A stretch of 64,000 nt of DNA. Source: Pseudomonadota bacterium. Lineage in GTDB: Bacteria > Pseudomonadota > Gammaproteobacteria > Steroidobacterales > Steroidobacteraceae. Each line of letters opens with the position of its first letter. Within the stretch, counting starts at the first letter, position 1. The translations under genes and the position numbers were made by a program. Shown here one piece after another: positions 15,182 to 24,725 of this stretch. The DNA is taken from the NCBI GenBank assembly GCA_016713725.1, contig JADJOO010000012.1, positions 1 through 64,000 of the forward strand. Reading direction: 5' to 3'. A model generated the notes under the pieces. That model worked only from the letters and a program-made list of their open reading frames with translations. It was not told where the DNA came from and searched no databases.

Positions 15182-18115
15182 ATGCAGCAGAACAATCAAC
15201 TTCGACGCGCGGTGCGTCATACGCTTCTGATCAGCGCACTGGCTGGCACCAGCGCGCTGCCGGTCTATGCGCAGGACACCGAGATCGAACAGATCGTCGT
15301 CACCGGTTCCCGCATCAAGATGGCGAACATCGAGGGCACCAGCCCCGTGACGCAGGTCACCAGCGCCGACATCGCCACGCAGGGCGTCACGCGCGTTGAA
15401 GACCTGATCAACCAGCTGCCGCAGGCTTTCGCTGCGCAGAACGCGACCGTCGCCAACGGCGCGACGGGTACTGCAACGGTCAACCTGCGCGGCCTCGGCT
15501 CGGCCCGCACGCTGGTCCTCATCGACGGTCGCCGCATGCCCTACGGCGGCGTCACCAACTCGGCGGCCGACTTGAACCAGATCCCGGCCGCCATGGTCGA
15601 GCGCGTTGAAATCCTGACCGGCGGCGCCTCGGCCGTTTACGGTTCGGACGCGATCGGCGGCGTCGTCAACTTCATCATGAAGAAAGACTTCGAAGGCGTG
15701 CAGTTCGACGCCCAGTACGGCTTCTATCAGCACAACAACAGCTTCGGCGGCGACGGCGCGGTCAAGCTGCGTGACGTCATCGCTGGCCGCGCGGCGACGA
15801 ACCCCACCGCCTTCCGGTTGCCGGGCAACTACGTCACCGACGGTGCCGGCACCGAGTTCAACGTCCTCATGGGCGTCAACACCGAAGACGGCCGCGGCAA
15901 CATCACGGCCTATGCCGGTGTCGCGACAACGACCAGGTGCTGCAGGGCGACCGTGACTACTCGGCTTGCTCGCTCAGCGCGACCCGTGATATCGACAAGT
16001 CGCACCGTTGCGGCGGTTCAGCCACGAGCTACCCGGGCTACTTCTACACCGCGGGCCAGGCGTTCACGATCGACTCGACGACTGGCAACACGTTCCGTCC
16101 GTTTGATGCCACCACGGATCTGTACAACTTCGGTCCGACCAACCACTACCAGCGTCCGGACCGTCGTTACAGCCTCGGCGCGATGGGTCACTACGAGCTC
16201 ACCGAGCACGCTGACGTCTACACGCAGTTGATGTTCACCGACTACTCGTCGATCGCGCAGATTGCCCCGGGCGGCAACTTCTTCAACTCGAGTTCGGTCA
16301 ATTGCGCCAATCCGCTGCTGTCGCAGCAGCAGCTCGGCGTCCTCGGTGCGACGCGGCCGCCGTGGCTGCGAATAACTCGGTGCCCTCTACATTGCCCGAC
16401 GAAACGTCGAGGGCGGCGGTCGCCAGCAGGCGTTCGAGAACAGCTCGTTCCGCTCCCTGCTCGGTGTGCGTGGCGCGATCACGGACACCTGGGATTACGA
16501 CGCTTCGGTGCAGTACTCGAAGGTCAAGGCCGACCAGCGGACGCTGAACTACTTCAAGGTCGACCGCATCCAGCGCTCGCTGAACGTGGTTGCGGATCCC
16601 ACCACCGGCGCCCCGGTCTGCATGTCGGCGCTCGACGGCACCGATCCGGCCTGCGTGCCTTACAACATCTTCCAGATCGGCGGCGTGACGCAGGACGCGT
16701 TGGACTACCTGCAGGTCCCGGGCCTGCAGCAGGGCACGATCGACCAGACGATCTACCAGGGCATCATCACCGGCGACCTCGCCAACATCGGCGTGAAGAG
16801 CCCGTGGGCGTCTGAGGGTATCCAGGTGGCGTTCGGCGCGGAATACCGCAAGGACTCCCTCGACAACCAGACCGACGAACTGCTGACCTCGGCCCAGCTT
16901 TCCGGCTCGGGCGGCGCGACCATCAGCATCAACGGCGAAACGTCGGTCACGGATCTCTTCACCGAAATCCGCATCCCGATCGCCGAAGGCCTGACGGGCG
17001 CTGACAGCCTGTCGGTCGATGCCGCGTACCGCTACTCGGATTACGACTCACTCAGCACCGACACCTACAAGGTCGGCATGGACTGGGCCCCGATCCAGGA
17101 CGTCAAGTTCCGCGGCAGCTACCAGAAGGCAGTGCGTGCAGCCAACGTGGTGGAACTCTTCACCGCGCAGGGCTTCAACCTGTTCGACCTGCCGGGCGAC
17201 CCTTGCGGCGCCGACCTGGCGGGGTCCGCGAATGCGGCCTCGGATGCGGCGTGCCTTGCGTCCGGCGTTCCGGCCGCCCTGCTGCGTTCCCCGTCGCTCG
17301 ACAGCCCGGCGGGCCAGTACAACTTCCTGCAGGGCGGCAACCCCGACCTGGTCCCGGAAGAGTCCGAGACGGTGACGTTCGGCATCATCCTGCAGCCGCG
17401 CTTCCTGCCGAAGCTGATCATGTCGGTCGACTACTTCAACATCGAGATCACCGACACGATCTCGACGTTCGGCTCGGCCAACACGCTGGACGCCTGCTAC
17501 TTCCAGGGCGACGCCGACTCCTGCGCGCGCATCAACCGCGACCAGAACGGCAACTTCTGGCGCGCCGACGGTTTCGTGCAGGATCTCAACATCAACATCG
17601 GTTCGCTCGAGACCACCGGCTATGACCTGAACGTCAACTACAGCGGCCTCGAGATGGGCTCGTTCGGTTCGTTGAACTTCAACCTGACCGGCACGTATCT
17701 CGACGAGCTGATCACGGTCCCGGGTCCGGGTGTCGACGCCTACGACTGCGCCGGCCTCTACTCGAGCTCCTGCGGCACGCCGAACCCGCAGTGGCGTCAC
17801 CATGCCCGCCTGGGCTGGGTCACGCCGTGGGCGGTCGACCTGTCGCTCACGTGGCGCTACTACGACGGCGTCGAGGAGTTCGATGGCAGCCCAGTCCAGA
17901 TCGATTACGAGCTGGATGCAGCGAACTACTTCGACATGGCCGCCAACTGGGCGGTCACGGAGAAGTTCTCGGTGCTGGTCGGCATCAACAACGTGCTGGA
18001 CTCGGATCCGCCCGTCACGTCTGCTGTCGGTACGACGGGTAACGGCAACACGTTCCCGCAGACCTACGACGCGCTGGGTCGCTGGATCTTCGTCCGCGCG
18101 CAGGTCGGCTTCTGA
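15182..18115 (+). CDS. TonB-dependent outer-membrane receptor, frameshifted in the sequence
   Basis: About 977 residues when the frame is repaired. The signal peptide ends ALPVYA-QD; the start of the mature protein (EIEQIVVTGSRI) and the plug motifs (NLRGLGSARTLVLIDGRRMP, RVEILTGGASAVYGSDAIGGVVNFIM) are standard for TonB receptors. The barrel ends with the terminal Phe (WIFVRAQVGF). The frame breaks near 15920 (AYAGV to RDNDQVLQGD) and again between about 16340 and 16380 (restored as YIARRNVEGGGRQQAFENSS). Reading resumes cleanly both times, so base-calling indels are likelier than decay. It would import a ligand across the outer membrane, and its neighbours suggest a peptide or modified peptide. 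A strong terminator follows. Confidence 0.88.
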
Positions 18116-18140
18116 TAACCGCCTGATCTAGTCGAAACTG

Positions 18141-18174
18141 GCGGCGGCCTCGCAAGGGGCCGCCGCTTTTTTTT
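18141..18174 (+). terminator. Intrinsic terminator after the TonB receptor gene
   Basis: GCGGCGGCC (18141-18149) pairs with GGCCGCCGC (18158-18166) over an 8-base loop and is followed by eight T (18167-18174). This is a textbook rho-independent terminator, 26 bp after the receptor stop codon. It separates the receptor from the next TPR-sulfotransferase gene. Confidence 0.92.
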
Positions 18175-18222
18175 GTCTGGAATCTGACGGGCGAACTACC
18201 ATGCGGGGACGGAGGCAAGCAC

Positions 18223-19713
18223 GTGACAGCTGACGGTGAACTGCAGGCGATGGGCCAGGAGGCGCTGCAACTGGAGCGCGCAGGTCGCCTGGACGAAGCC
18301 GAAGCCGCCTACCAGCGACTGCTGGCGCGCTGGCCCGACCTACCCGACACCTGGTTCAACCTCGCGGTCCTGCAGCGCAAAGCGCGCCGCTTCGAAGCGG
18401 CCCTCGCTTCGTACCAGCAGGCACTCGACCGCGGCGTCTCGCAGCCCGAGGAAGCGCACCTCAACCGCGGCGTCATTTATTCAGACTGTTTGCGACGCGA
18501 TGAAGCCGCGGCCGCGGAGCTGCGTGCTGCACTGGCGCTGAACCCGACCTTCGTGCCGGCGTTGCTCAATCTCGCCAACCTGCAGGAGGACTTGGGGCAG
18601 CGCGAGGATGCGCTGGCCCTGTATGAGCGCGTCCTGGCCATCGACCCGCGCTGCCATGTGGCCCTGGCGCGCCTTGCCAGCCTCAAGACGGCCACGGGCC
18701 CGGACGCAGCGACGGTCGAGCGGTTGCGCGCGCCCTATGCGACCCCAGGGGTGCCGTCGGCGGACCGGGCGAGCCTGGGTTCTGCTGGCGCCGGCGCTGG
18801 AAAAAGCCGGCGCGTACGACCAGGCTTTCGCCGCAATCGAGGAGGCCAACCGGGAAAGCCGCTTAAGCGCAGGACCGGGCGGCGCGCGCTACGACCGCGA
18901 CCGTCACGAGCAGTTCGTCGACGCACTGATTGCGACGTTCAGCACCGCACAAAGACCGCACGAACCAACCGGCTCTGTCGCAGGTCCGGTCTTCGTCTGC
19001 GGCATGTTCCGGTCGGGATCGACGCTGATCGAGCAGGTGCTCGCCGGACACCCGCGCGTCGTTGCCGGTGGCGAGATCGACTTTCTGCCCACGGCCGTGC
19101 GTACAGAACTGGCGCCATTCCCGGCCTCGATGTCACGCATGACTCCGCGGCATATCGCGGACCTGGCGGCGCGCTATCTCGGCATGCTGGCCAGGCTCCA
19201 TCCCGGCGCTGACCTGGTCGTCGACAAGCGCCCGGACAATTTCCTCCACATTGGGCTGATCAAGACCCTGTTCCCTGACGCGCGCATCGTCCACACGACG
19301 CGCGACCCGCTCGACAACTGCCTCTCGGTTTACTTCCTGCACCTCGACCACGGCATGCCCTACGCGCTCGACCTGATGGACGTCGGGCACTACTACCGCC
19401 AGTACCGCCGGCTGATGGCGCACTGGAAGTCGCTGTATGGCGACGACATTCTCGACGTCGACTACGACGCGTTCGTCCGCGAGCCGCGCCCGGCCGTCGA
19501 GCGGCTGCTCGAGTTCTGCGGACTCGACTGGCGCTCGTCCGGGCCCGTCGTTCCACGCAACGAGCGCCGTCAAGACAGCAGCCGCGTGGCAGGTTCGCCA
19601 GCCGCTGTACCAGCACGCGTCCGGGCGCTCGCGCAATTTCGCCCGGCAGCTCGAACCGCTGGCGGTATCCCCGGCCCGTCACAGTCCCTCTGCGACGGCG
19701 TCCGCCGACCTGA
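18223..19713 (+). CDS. TPR-containing sulfotransferase, frameshifted in the sequence
   Basis: The start is GTG at 18223, 7 bases after GGAGG (18211-18215). The N-terminus is TPR (RLDEAEAAYQRLLARWPDLP, EAALASYQQALDRG, DALALYERVLAIDPRCHVAL). The C-terminal sulfotransferase has the phosphosulfate loop VFVCGMFRSGSTLIEQVLAG and TTRDPLDNCLSVYFLHL. The frame shifts near 18775 (into WVLLAPALEKAGAYDQAF) and near 19540 (into HATSAVKTAAAWQVRQPLYQ, the usual C-terminal motif of this family). A last shift could end it at TGA 19711-19713, beside the probable end of the convergent phhB. Architecture matches the gene at 6527-8164, so these are probable paralogues bracketing the locus. Confidence 0.78.
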
Positions 19714-20025
19714 CGAACCTGCCGCTAGGCCGGGCGCGCCGGGTGCGTCGGCCAGTCGCTGGGCAGCACGCGCACAGGTCGCATCCAGTTCGGTCATGCC
19801 GCCGACGTCGTGCGTCGTGAACAGCACTTCGCAGTAGTTGTAGCCGACCTTGAGGTCCGGGTGATGATCGTGCCGGTTGGCCACCGCCGCAAGGCGGTTC
19901 ACGTAAGTCATCGTCGCTTCGAAGTCCGCGAACCTGAATCGACGCGAGATCGATTTCCCGTCCGCAGCGAGTGCCCAGCCGGGCAGTGACGTCAGGGCCG
20001 GAGGGCACTCGACGGCGGGCGGCAT
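19570..20025 (-). CDS. phhB: 4a-hydroxytetrahydrobiopterin dehydratase (pterin carbinolamine dehydratase)
   Basis: Recycles 4a-hydroxytetrahydropterin made by phenylalanine hydroxylase. The first about 97 residues contain the complete family domain: LPGWALAADGKSISRRFRF, FEATMTYVNRLAAVANRHDHHPDLKVGYNYCEVLFTTHD and GGMTELDATCARAAQRLA. The usual length is 95-115 residues, so the open frame beyond about 19735 is probably spurious. A one-base shift would end it at a TAG complementary to 19725-19727. The ATG at 20025 is used, but an ATG at 20047 overlapping the stop of the upstream transporter gene (ATGA) may be the original start, out of frame through another indel. No phhA is seen in the window. 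Confidence 0.82.
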   Translation of the reverse strand: MPPAVECPPALTSLPGWALAADGKSISRRFRFADFEATMTYVNRLAAVANRHDHHPDLKVGYNYCEVLFTTHDVGGMTELDATCARAAQRLADAPGAPGLAAGSSGRRTPSQRDCDGPGIPPAVRAAGRNCASARTRAGTAAGEPATRLLS

Positions 20026-20043
20026 CGGTCCGAGCGGGACGCG

Positions 20044-20943
20044 TCATGGTTTTTTCTCCGCGCGGGGTTGCGGCTGCAGAGCCGAACGCAGCATCAGTGT
20101 TGCGGCATACAACACGACGATTACGACCAGCCAGTACAGCCAGGCGAGCGGCAGCGATTTCACGATGAACGCCGCGATCAGCACGCCCGGAATGCCACCG
20201 AGTGCAAGGCCGATGCCCAAGCGCTTGTCATACTTGCCTTCGCGGATGAACTTGAGACTGCTGACCGGCATCAGGCATGCGCACGAGGCCATCATGATCG
20301 GGAAGGCAGCAATCGGGTTCATGCCCAACAGGCTGACCAGCATCAGGCATGGTGCGTAGAGGCCGATGCCTAGCTGCATCAGCGCGCCGAGCACGAAGTT
20401 GACAACGATGGCGAACACCAGCACCCCGCCGGTGAGTCCGAGGCTATTGCCGCCGGGCGGCAGCACGCCTGTCACCTTCATGACGAAAATCGCCGCCGCG
20501 ACGAGCAGCGCGATACCCATGCCGAGCTGGATCGAGCGTCGCGGCAGCTTCGAGACCACGCCTGCGCCGAGATAGCCGCCGGCGACGGCCGCGGCGACCA
20601 TCGAGATCAGCGTCAGTGGCGCGACCGCAATCGCGGTCGTGAAGATGATGGCCTGGACGATCGTAGGCAACGCATGCCCGACGTTCAGTGTCCCGGGCAG
20701 GTGTTCATCGCGCACGAGATTGCGGAACTTGACGTACGCCGTGGTGGTGGCAAACGAACCGATCCCGAGCGTGTCGAAGAAGTTCGCGACAAAGCCGATG
20801 CCAAGGCCGTCCACGGTCGGCGGCTGCGTGGCCGGCGTCAGACCCATGGCGACGTTGGCGCGCTCGATACGCCGCCACGCATAGATGAAGAGGACCGCCA
20901 TCAGCACGCCGGCCACCAGGACGAGTTGCGCGACGAGGCTCAT
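20044..20943 (-). CDS. TauE/SafE-family membrane permease
   Basis: 299 residues, from the ATG complementary to 20941-20943. About eight hydrophobic segments and two related halves are visible. The first has GIGFVANFFDTLGIGSFATTTAYVKF and the second VNFVLGALMQLGIGLYAPCLMLVSLLGM, the G-x-G-x-G repeats of the sulfite exporter TauE/SafE (DUF81) family. Members move small organic or sulfur-containing anions across the inner membrane; the substrate here is unknown. It is the second gene of an apparent lrp-tauE-phhB transcript, so an amino-acid-derived substrate is plausible but unproven. Confidence 0.85.
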   Translation of the reverse strand: MSLVAQLVLVAGVLMAVLFIYAWRRIERANVAMGLTPATQPPTVDGLGIGFVANFFDTLGIGSFATTTAYVKFRNLVRDEHLPGTLNVGHALPTIVQAIIFTTAIAVAPLTLISMVAAAVAGGYLGAGVVSKLPRRSIQLGMGIALLVAAAIFVMKVTGVLPPGGNSLGLTGGVLVFAIVVNFVLGALMQLGIGLYAPCLMLVSLLGMNPIAAFPIMMASCACLMPVSSLKFIREGKYDKRLGIGLALGGIPGVLIAAFIVKSLPLAWLYWLVVIVVLYAATLMLRSALQPQPRAEKKP

Positions 20944-20969
20944 GCTTGGTTGCTCCGCGACGGACCGGT

Positions 20970-21440
20970 TCAGGATTCGTGACGCAACGGCAGTTCGTTG
21001 CCCTTGCGTACCGTACGCAGGGCGAAGCTCGATTGCACGCGCGCGACTCCCGGCAGGCGCGTGAGGTGCTGGCTGTGCAGACGCTCGAAATCGGCCGGGT
21101 CGGACACGACGACGCGCAGCAGGTAATCCTGCTGACCCGTCATCAGGTAGCACTCCATGACTTCGGGGACGCGCTTTACGGCCTCTTCGAAGGCGGCAAG
21201 ATCGGCCTGTTCCTGCCGGTTGAGCGTGATGCTCACGAACACGTTGCCCGGCAACCCGACCCTGGCCTGGTTCACGAGCGCGACGTAGCGGTCGATGACG
21301 CCCGCCTCCTCCAGCGCGCGCATCCGGCGCAGACAGGCCGACTCGCTCAGGTGCACTTGCTCCGCCAGGTCGCGGTTGCTGAGACGGCCATCCCGCTGCA
21401 AGGCGGCAAGGATCTGATTGTCGACCCGATCGAGCTTCAT
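20970..21440 (-). CDS. Lrp/AsnC family transcriptional regulator
   Basis: 156 residues, the normal length. The N-terminal helix-turn-helix (LDRVDNQILAALQRDGRLSNRDLAEQVHLS, ESACLRRMRALEEAGVI) is followed by the ligand-sensing RAM domain (VFVSITLNRQEQADLAAFEEAV, VMECYLMTGQQDYLLRVVV, LPGVARVQSSFALRTV). It is divergent from alanine dehydrogenase, a common arrangement in which the regulator senses an amino acid and controls ald. A dyad 4 bp upstream of its start fits autoregulation. It is followed by tauE and phhB on the same strand. Confidence 0.93.
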   Translation of the reverse strand: MKLDRVDNQILAALQRDGRLSNRDLAEQVHLSESACLRRMRALEEAGVIDRYVALVNQARVGLPGNVFVSITLNRQEQADLAAFEEAVKRVPEVMECYLMTGQQDYLLRVVVSDPADFERLHSQHLTRLPGVARVQSSFALRTVRKGNELPLRHES

Positions 21441-21444
21441 ATTC

Positions 21445-21468
21445 GCAGTATCTGCTGATTCTTACTGC
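21445..21468. promoter_or_regulatory. Lrp-type dyad between lrp and ald
   Basis: GCAGTA (21445-21450) and its complement TACTGC (21463-21468) are separated by 12 bases in an AT-richer stretch, with further CTGC and GCAG half-sites up to 21478. The position, immediately upstream of the lrp start and 135 bp before ald, fits an Lrp/AsnC operator for both divergent genes. Binding is inferred. Confidence 0.5.
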
Positions 21469-21602
21469 ATATAAAGCAGCAACTTGCTTCAACGACCTCG
21501 TTTGAGCCCGACTTCGCACGATTCCGCACCTCGCCGGCCACTATGCTTCGTCGATGCGCCTCCTCATGGCGCACCACAGAAATCCAAGGCGGGGAGACAC
21601 TC

Positions 21603-22718
<1,116 letters not shown>

Positions 22719-22725
22719 CCGAACA

Positions 22726-22769
22726 GGGGACGCTCACCTATTTCCTATAGGAAATAGGTGAGCGTCCCC
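22726..22769. repeat. Perfect 44-bp extragenic palindrome (REP-like), copy 1
   Basis: The right arm GGAAATAGGTGAGCGTCCCC (22750-22769) is the exact complement of the left arm (22726-22745), around the self-complementary TATA. It begins 7 bp after the ald stop. An 18-base part of the right arm recurs exactly at 30559-30576, so it is a dispersed repeat rather than a plain terminator. No T run follows. Confidence 0.85.
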
Positions 22770-22811
22770 TATTTTCTAGGAGCCGTCGCACGAACGCGCT
22801 AGGCTTCGGCC

Positions 22812-23819
22812 ATGAAACTTCCAGCCTTGCGCTTCGACGGCAAGATCGTCCTCGTCACGGGTGCCTCGAGCGGTATCGGCCGCGAAACGGCGCTCGCCTT
22901 CGCCGGTGCCGGCGCCAGCGTCGTGCTCGTCGCGCGCCGCGCCGCGGCACTGGCCAAAGTGGCGAGACAGGCGCGCGCGGCCGGCGCCGAAGCGCTCTCG
23001 ATCGCGACCGATGTCACTGACCGCCCCGCCGTTGCGGCGTGCTTCCGCAAAGCCGTGCTGCGCTTCGGCGGCGTCGATATCGTCGTCAACAATGCGGGCG
23101 TGCTGCTGCCGGCTAAGGTCGTCGACCTGGACCCCGCCGACCTCCAGCGCATGCTCGACGTCAATCTCTTCGGCGCTGTGCACGTCCTCCAGGCGGCCGT
23201 GAAGCAGATGCAGAAACAGGACTCGGGCGGCCACATCGTCAATGTCGCGTCGCTCGCGGGCCGTCGCGGCTTTTCACCGCTCGGCGGGTACTGCGCGAGC
23301 AAGTTTGCACTCGTGGGATTGACCGAAGCGCTGCGCACGGAACTGTTGGGCAGCAACGTCGGCGTGTCGCTGGTGCTGCCGGGCGTCATCGACACGCCGA
23401 TGGCCGAAGCGGCTGCGCTGGACCCCACGACCGAAGGGTTCTGGCCGAAGGCGCTGAACATGCCGACCGCATGGGTCGTGTGGGCCGTTTTCGCCGCTGT
23501 CCGCCTCAAGCTGGCCGAAGTCGCGGTGCCCCCAGGTGGCGCGCTGCTCGAGAAACTGGGCGCACTCGCTCCGGGCGCCACCGACGTCCTGGTGCGCGGA
23601 GCGATGAACATGGCGCGCCGATCGTCGCTCGACGCGCCGACGCACCAACTAATTCGTGCTTCCTTCCGACCCTTCCGACCCTTCCGGACCTTCCTGACCT
23701 TTTCTCCCCCCTCTCCGCCTCTCAAAGAAGATCGACCATGCCCGAGACCTTTCCCAACCTCGCCATCGAGCGTGACGGCGGCGTCGCCACGTTGTTCCTC
23801 GATCGTCCCGAAAAACTGA
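22812..23819 (+). CDS. Short-chain dehydrogenase/reductase (SDR) family
   Basis: Classical SDR with the cofactor motif TGASSGIG (about 17-24), NNAG (about 94-97), the catalytic Ser (NVASLAGRRG) and the YCASK active-site motif (GGYCASKFALVGLTEALRTEL). It would be an NAD(P)-dependent oxidoreductase; substrate unknown. Family proteins are about 250-300 residues, but this frame gives 335, because the tail from about residue 283 runs through a 9-bp tandem repeat and into the next gene in another frame. The genuine C-terminus is probably near 23650, with a small indel hiding the stop. The enoyl-CoA hydratase gene follows directly. Confidence 0.85.
   Translation: MKLPALRFDGKIVLVTGASSGIGRETALAFAGAGASVVLVARRAAALAKVARQARAAGAEALSIATDVTDRPAVAACFRKAVLRFGGVDIVVNNAGVLLPAKVVDLDPADLQRMLDVNLFGAVHVLQAAVKQMQKQDSGGHIVNVASLAGRRGFSPLGGYCASKFALVGLTEALRTELLGSNVGVSLVLPGVIDTPMAEAAALDPTTEGFWPKALNMPTAWVVWAVFAAVRLKLAEVAVPPGGALLEKLGALAPGATDVLVRGAMNMARRSSLDAPTHQLIRASFRPFRPFRTFLTFSPPSPPLKEDRPCPRPFPTSPSSVTAASPRCSSIVPKN
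23662..23697. repeat. 9-bp tandem repeat, four copies
   Basis: CCTTCCGAC is repeated twice exactly, then as CCTTCCGGA and CCTTCCTGA. A pyrimidine-rich tract follows up to the next ribosome site. It lies between the SDR and enoyl-CoA hydratase genes and is translated as an Arg-Pro-Phe repeat only in the doubtful tail of the SDR frame. Confidence 0.75.
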
Positions 23820-24571
23820 ATGCGCTGCATCGCGCACTTTGGCACAGCATTCCAGAGGCCGTGGCGGTACTCGATGCCGATCCCGACGTTCGCGTAATCG
23901 TGCTCGCCGGCAAGGGCAAAGCGTTCTGCGCCGGCATCGACCTGATGGACCATGCGCAGGGTCTCGCCGGCGGTTCGCTGACGGGCGGCGAAGGTTCGGC
24001 CGTCGCGAAGCGTCGGCAGTTGTACGACGACATTCGCGCGTACCAGGACACGTGCTCGAGCTTCGCCAACACCAACAAGCCCGTCATCGCCGCCGTGCAC
24101 GGCGCGTGCATCGGCGCTGGCATGGACCTGATCACCGCGTGCGACATCCGGCTGGCTTCGGCGGAAGCGACGTTTTCGGTACGCGAGACGCGCATTGCGA
24201 TGGTAGCCGACGTCGGTTCCCTGCAGCGACTGCCGCGCGTAATCGGCGATGGCGCCGCGCGTGAATGGATTTTCACCGGCGGCGACTACAGCGCGACGTG
24301 TGCGCGCGACGTGCAGCTGCTGAACGAGGTGCTGCCGGATCCAGCGGCACTGATGGCGCGCGCGCGTGAATTGGCTGCGACCATCGCCGCGAATTCACCA
24401 CTCGCCGTGCAGGGTTCGAAGCACGTGCTGGGATTCGCATCGCGCCGCGAAGTGGACGCCAGTCTCGACTACGTCGCCGTGTGGAACGCCGCGTTCCTGC
24501 ACTCCGAGGACCTCGGCGAAGCGATGCAGGCGTTCGTGCAACGGCGACCGCCGGTCTTCCGCGGGCAATAG
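23738..24571 (+). CDS. Enoyl-CoA hydratase/isomerase family (crotonase)
   Basis: 277 residues from the ATG at 23738. Crotonase motifs: LFLDRPEKLNALHRALW, VRVIVLAGKGKAFCAGIDLMDH (first oxyanion-hole block), KPVIAAVHGACIGAGMDLITACDIRLAS (second block) and SVRETRIAMVADVGSLQRLPRVIG. The Asp in VADVGSLQRLP corresponds to the catalytic acid of dienoyl-CoA isomerase-type members (ECH1-like), so a delta3,5-delta2,4-dienoyl-CoA isomerase role is possible and a plain hydratase is less certain. With the convergent FadD gene it fits fatty-acid degradation. Confidence 0.86.
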   Translation: MPETFPNLAIERDGGVATLFLDRPEKLNALHRALWHSIPEAVAVLDADPDVRVIVLAGKGKAFCAGIDLMDHAQGLAGGSLTGGEGSAVAKRRQLYDDIRAYQDTCSSFANTNKPVIAAVHGACIGAGMDLITACDIRLASAEATFSVRETRIAMVADVGSLQRLPRVIGDGAAREWIFTGGDYSATCARDVQLLNEVLPDPAALMARARELAATIAANSPLAVQGSKHVLGFASRREVDASLDYVAVWNAAFLHSEDLGEAMQAFVQRRPPVFRGQ

Positions 24572-24580
24572 CCCGCGGAA
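24557..24580 (+). terminator. Hairpin over the stop codon, no T run
   Basis: TTCCGCGGGC (24557-24566) pairs exactly with GCCCGCGGAA (24571-24580) over an AATA loop; the TAG of the crotonase gene lies in the loop and right arm. It could stop transcription or act as an RNA-stabilising hairpin. Lack of a U tract makes an intrinsic terminator uncertain. Confidence 0.45.
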
Positions 24581-24587
24581 AGGGTTT

Positions 24588-24712
24588 AGGGGTTAGGGGT
24601 TAGTCGGAACCCAGTCGTGAACAACGGCATAGCCTCGAAGGCCTCACTCGTGCCGCGAAGGCTGATTCGACGTCGGCTACTTTGTTCCGACTAACCCCTA
24701 TCCCCTAACCCC
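24588..24712. repeat. Long inverted repeat with TTAGGGG units between convergent genes
   Basis: The left arm at 24588-24610 contains direct copies of TTAGGGG ending TTAGTCGGAAC. The right arm begins GTTCCGACTAACCCC at 24684 and continues with further CCCCTAA units to about 24712. The arms are nearly complementary and enclose about 73 bases of unassigned sequence. The whole sits between the ends of the crotonase and fadD genes. It could be a bidirectional terminator or a small non-coding mobile palindrome. Confidence 0.65.
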
Positions 24713-24725
24713 TTCGTTGCCGCCC

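Noticed and set aside
15182..18115. TonB receptor considered as three separate genes or a pseudogene
   Set aside because: The pieces join into one standard receptor with intact plug and barrel end. Single-base breaks fit sequence error better.
23662..23697. Tandem repeat considered as a CRISPR array
   Set aside because: Units are 9 bp with no spacers, and no cas gene is present.
24588..24712. TTAGGGG units considered as telomere or replication-origin iterons
   Set aside because: Only a few imperfect copies, arranged as an inverted repeat at a convergent gene junction, with no initiator gene nearby.
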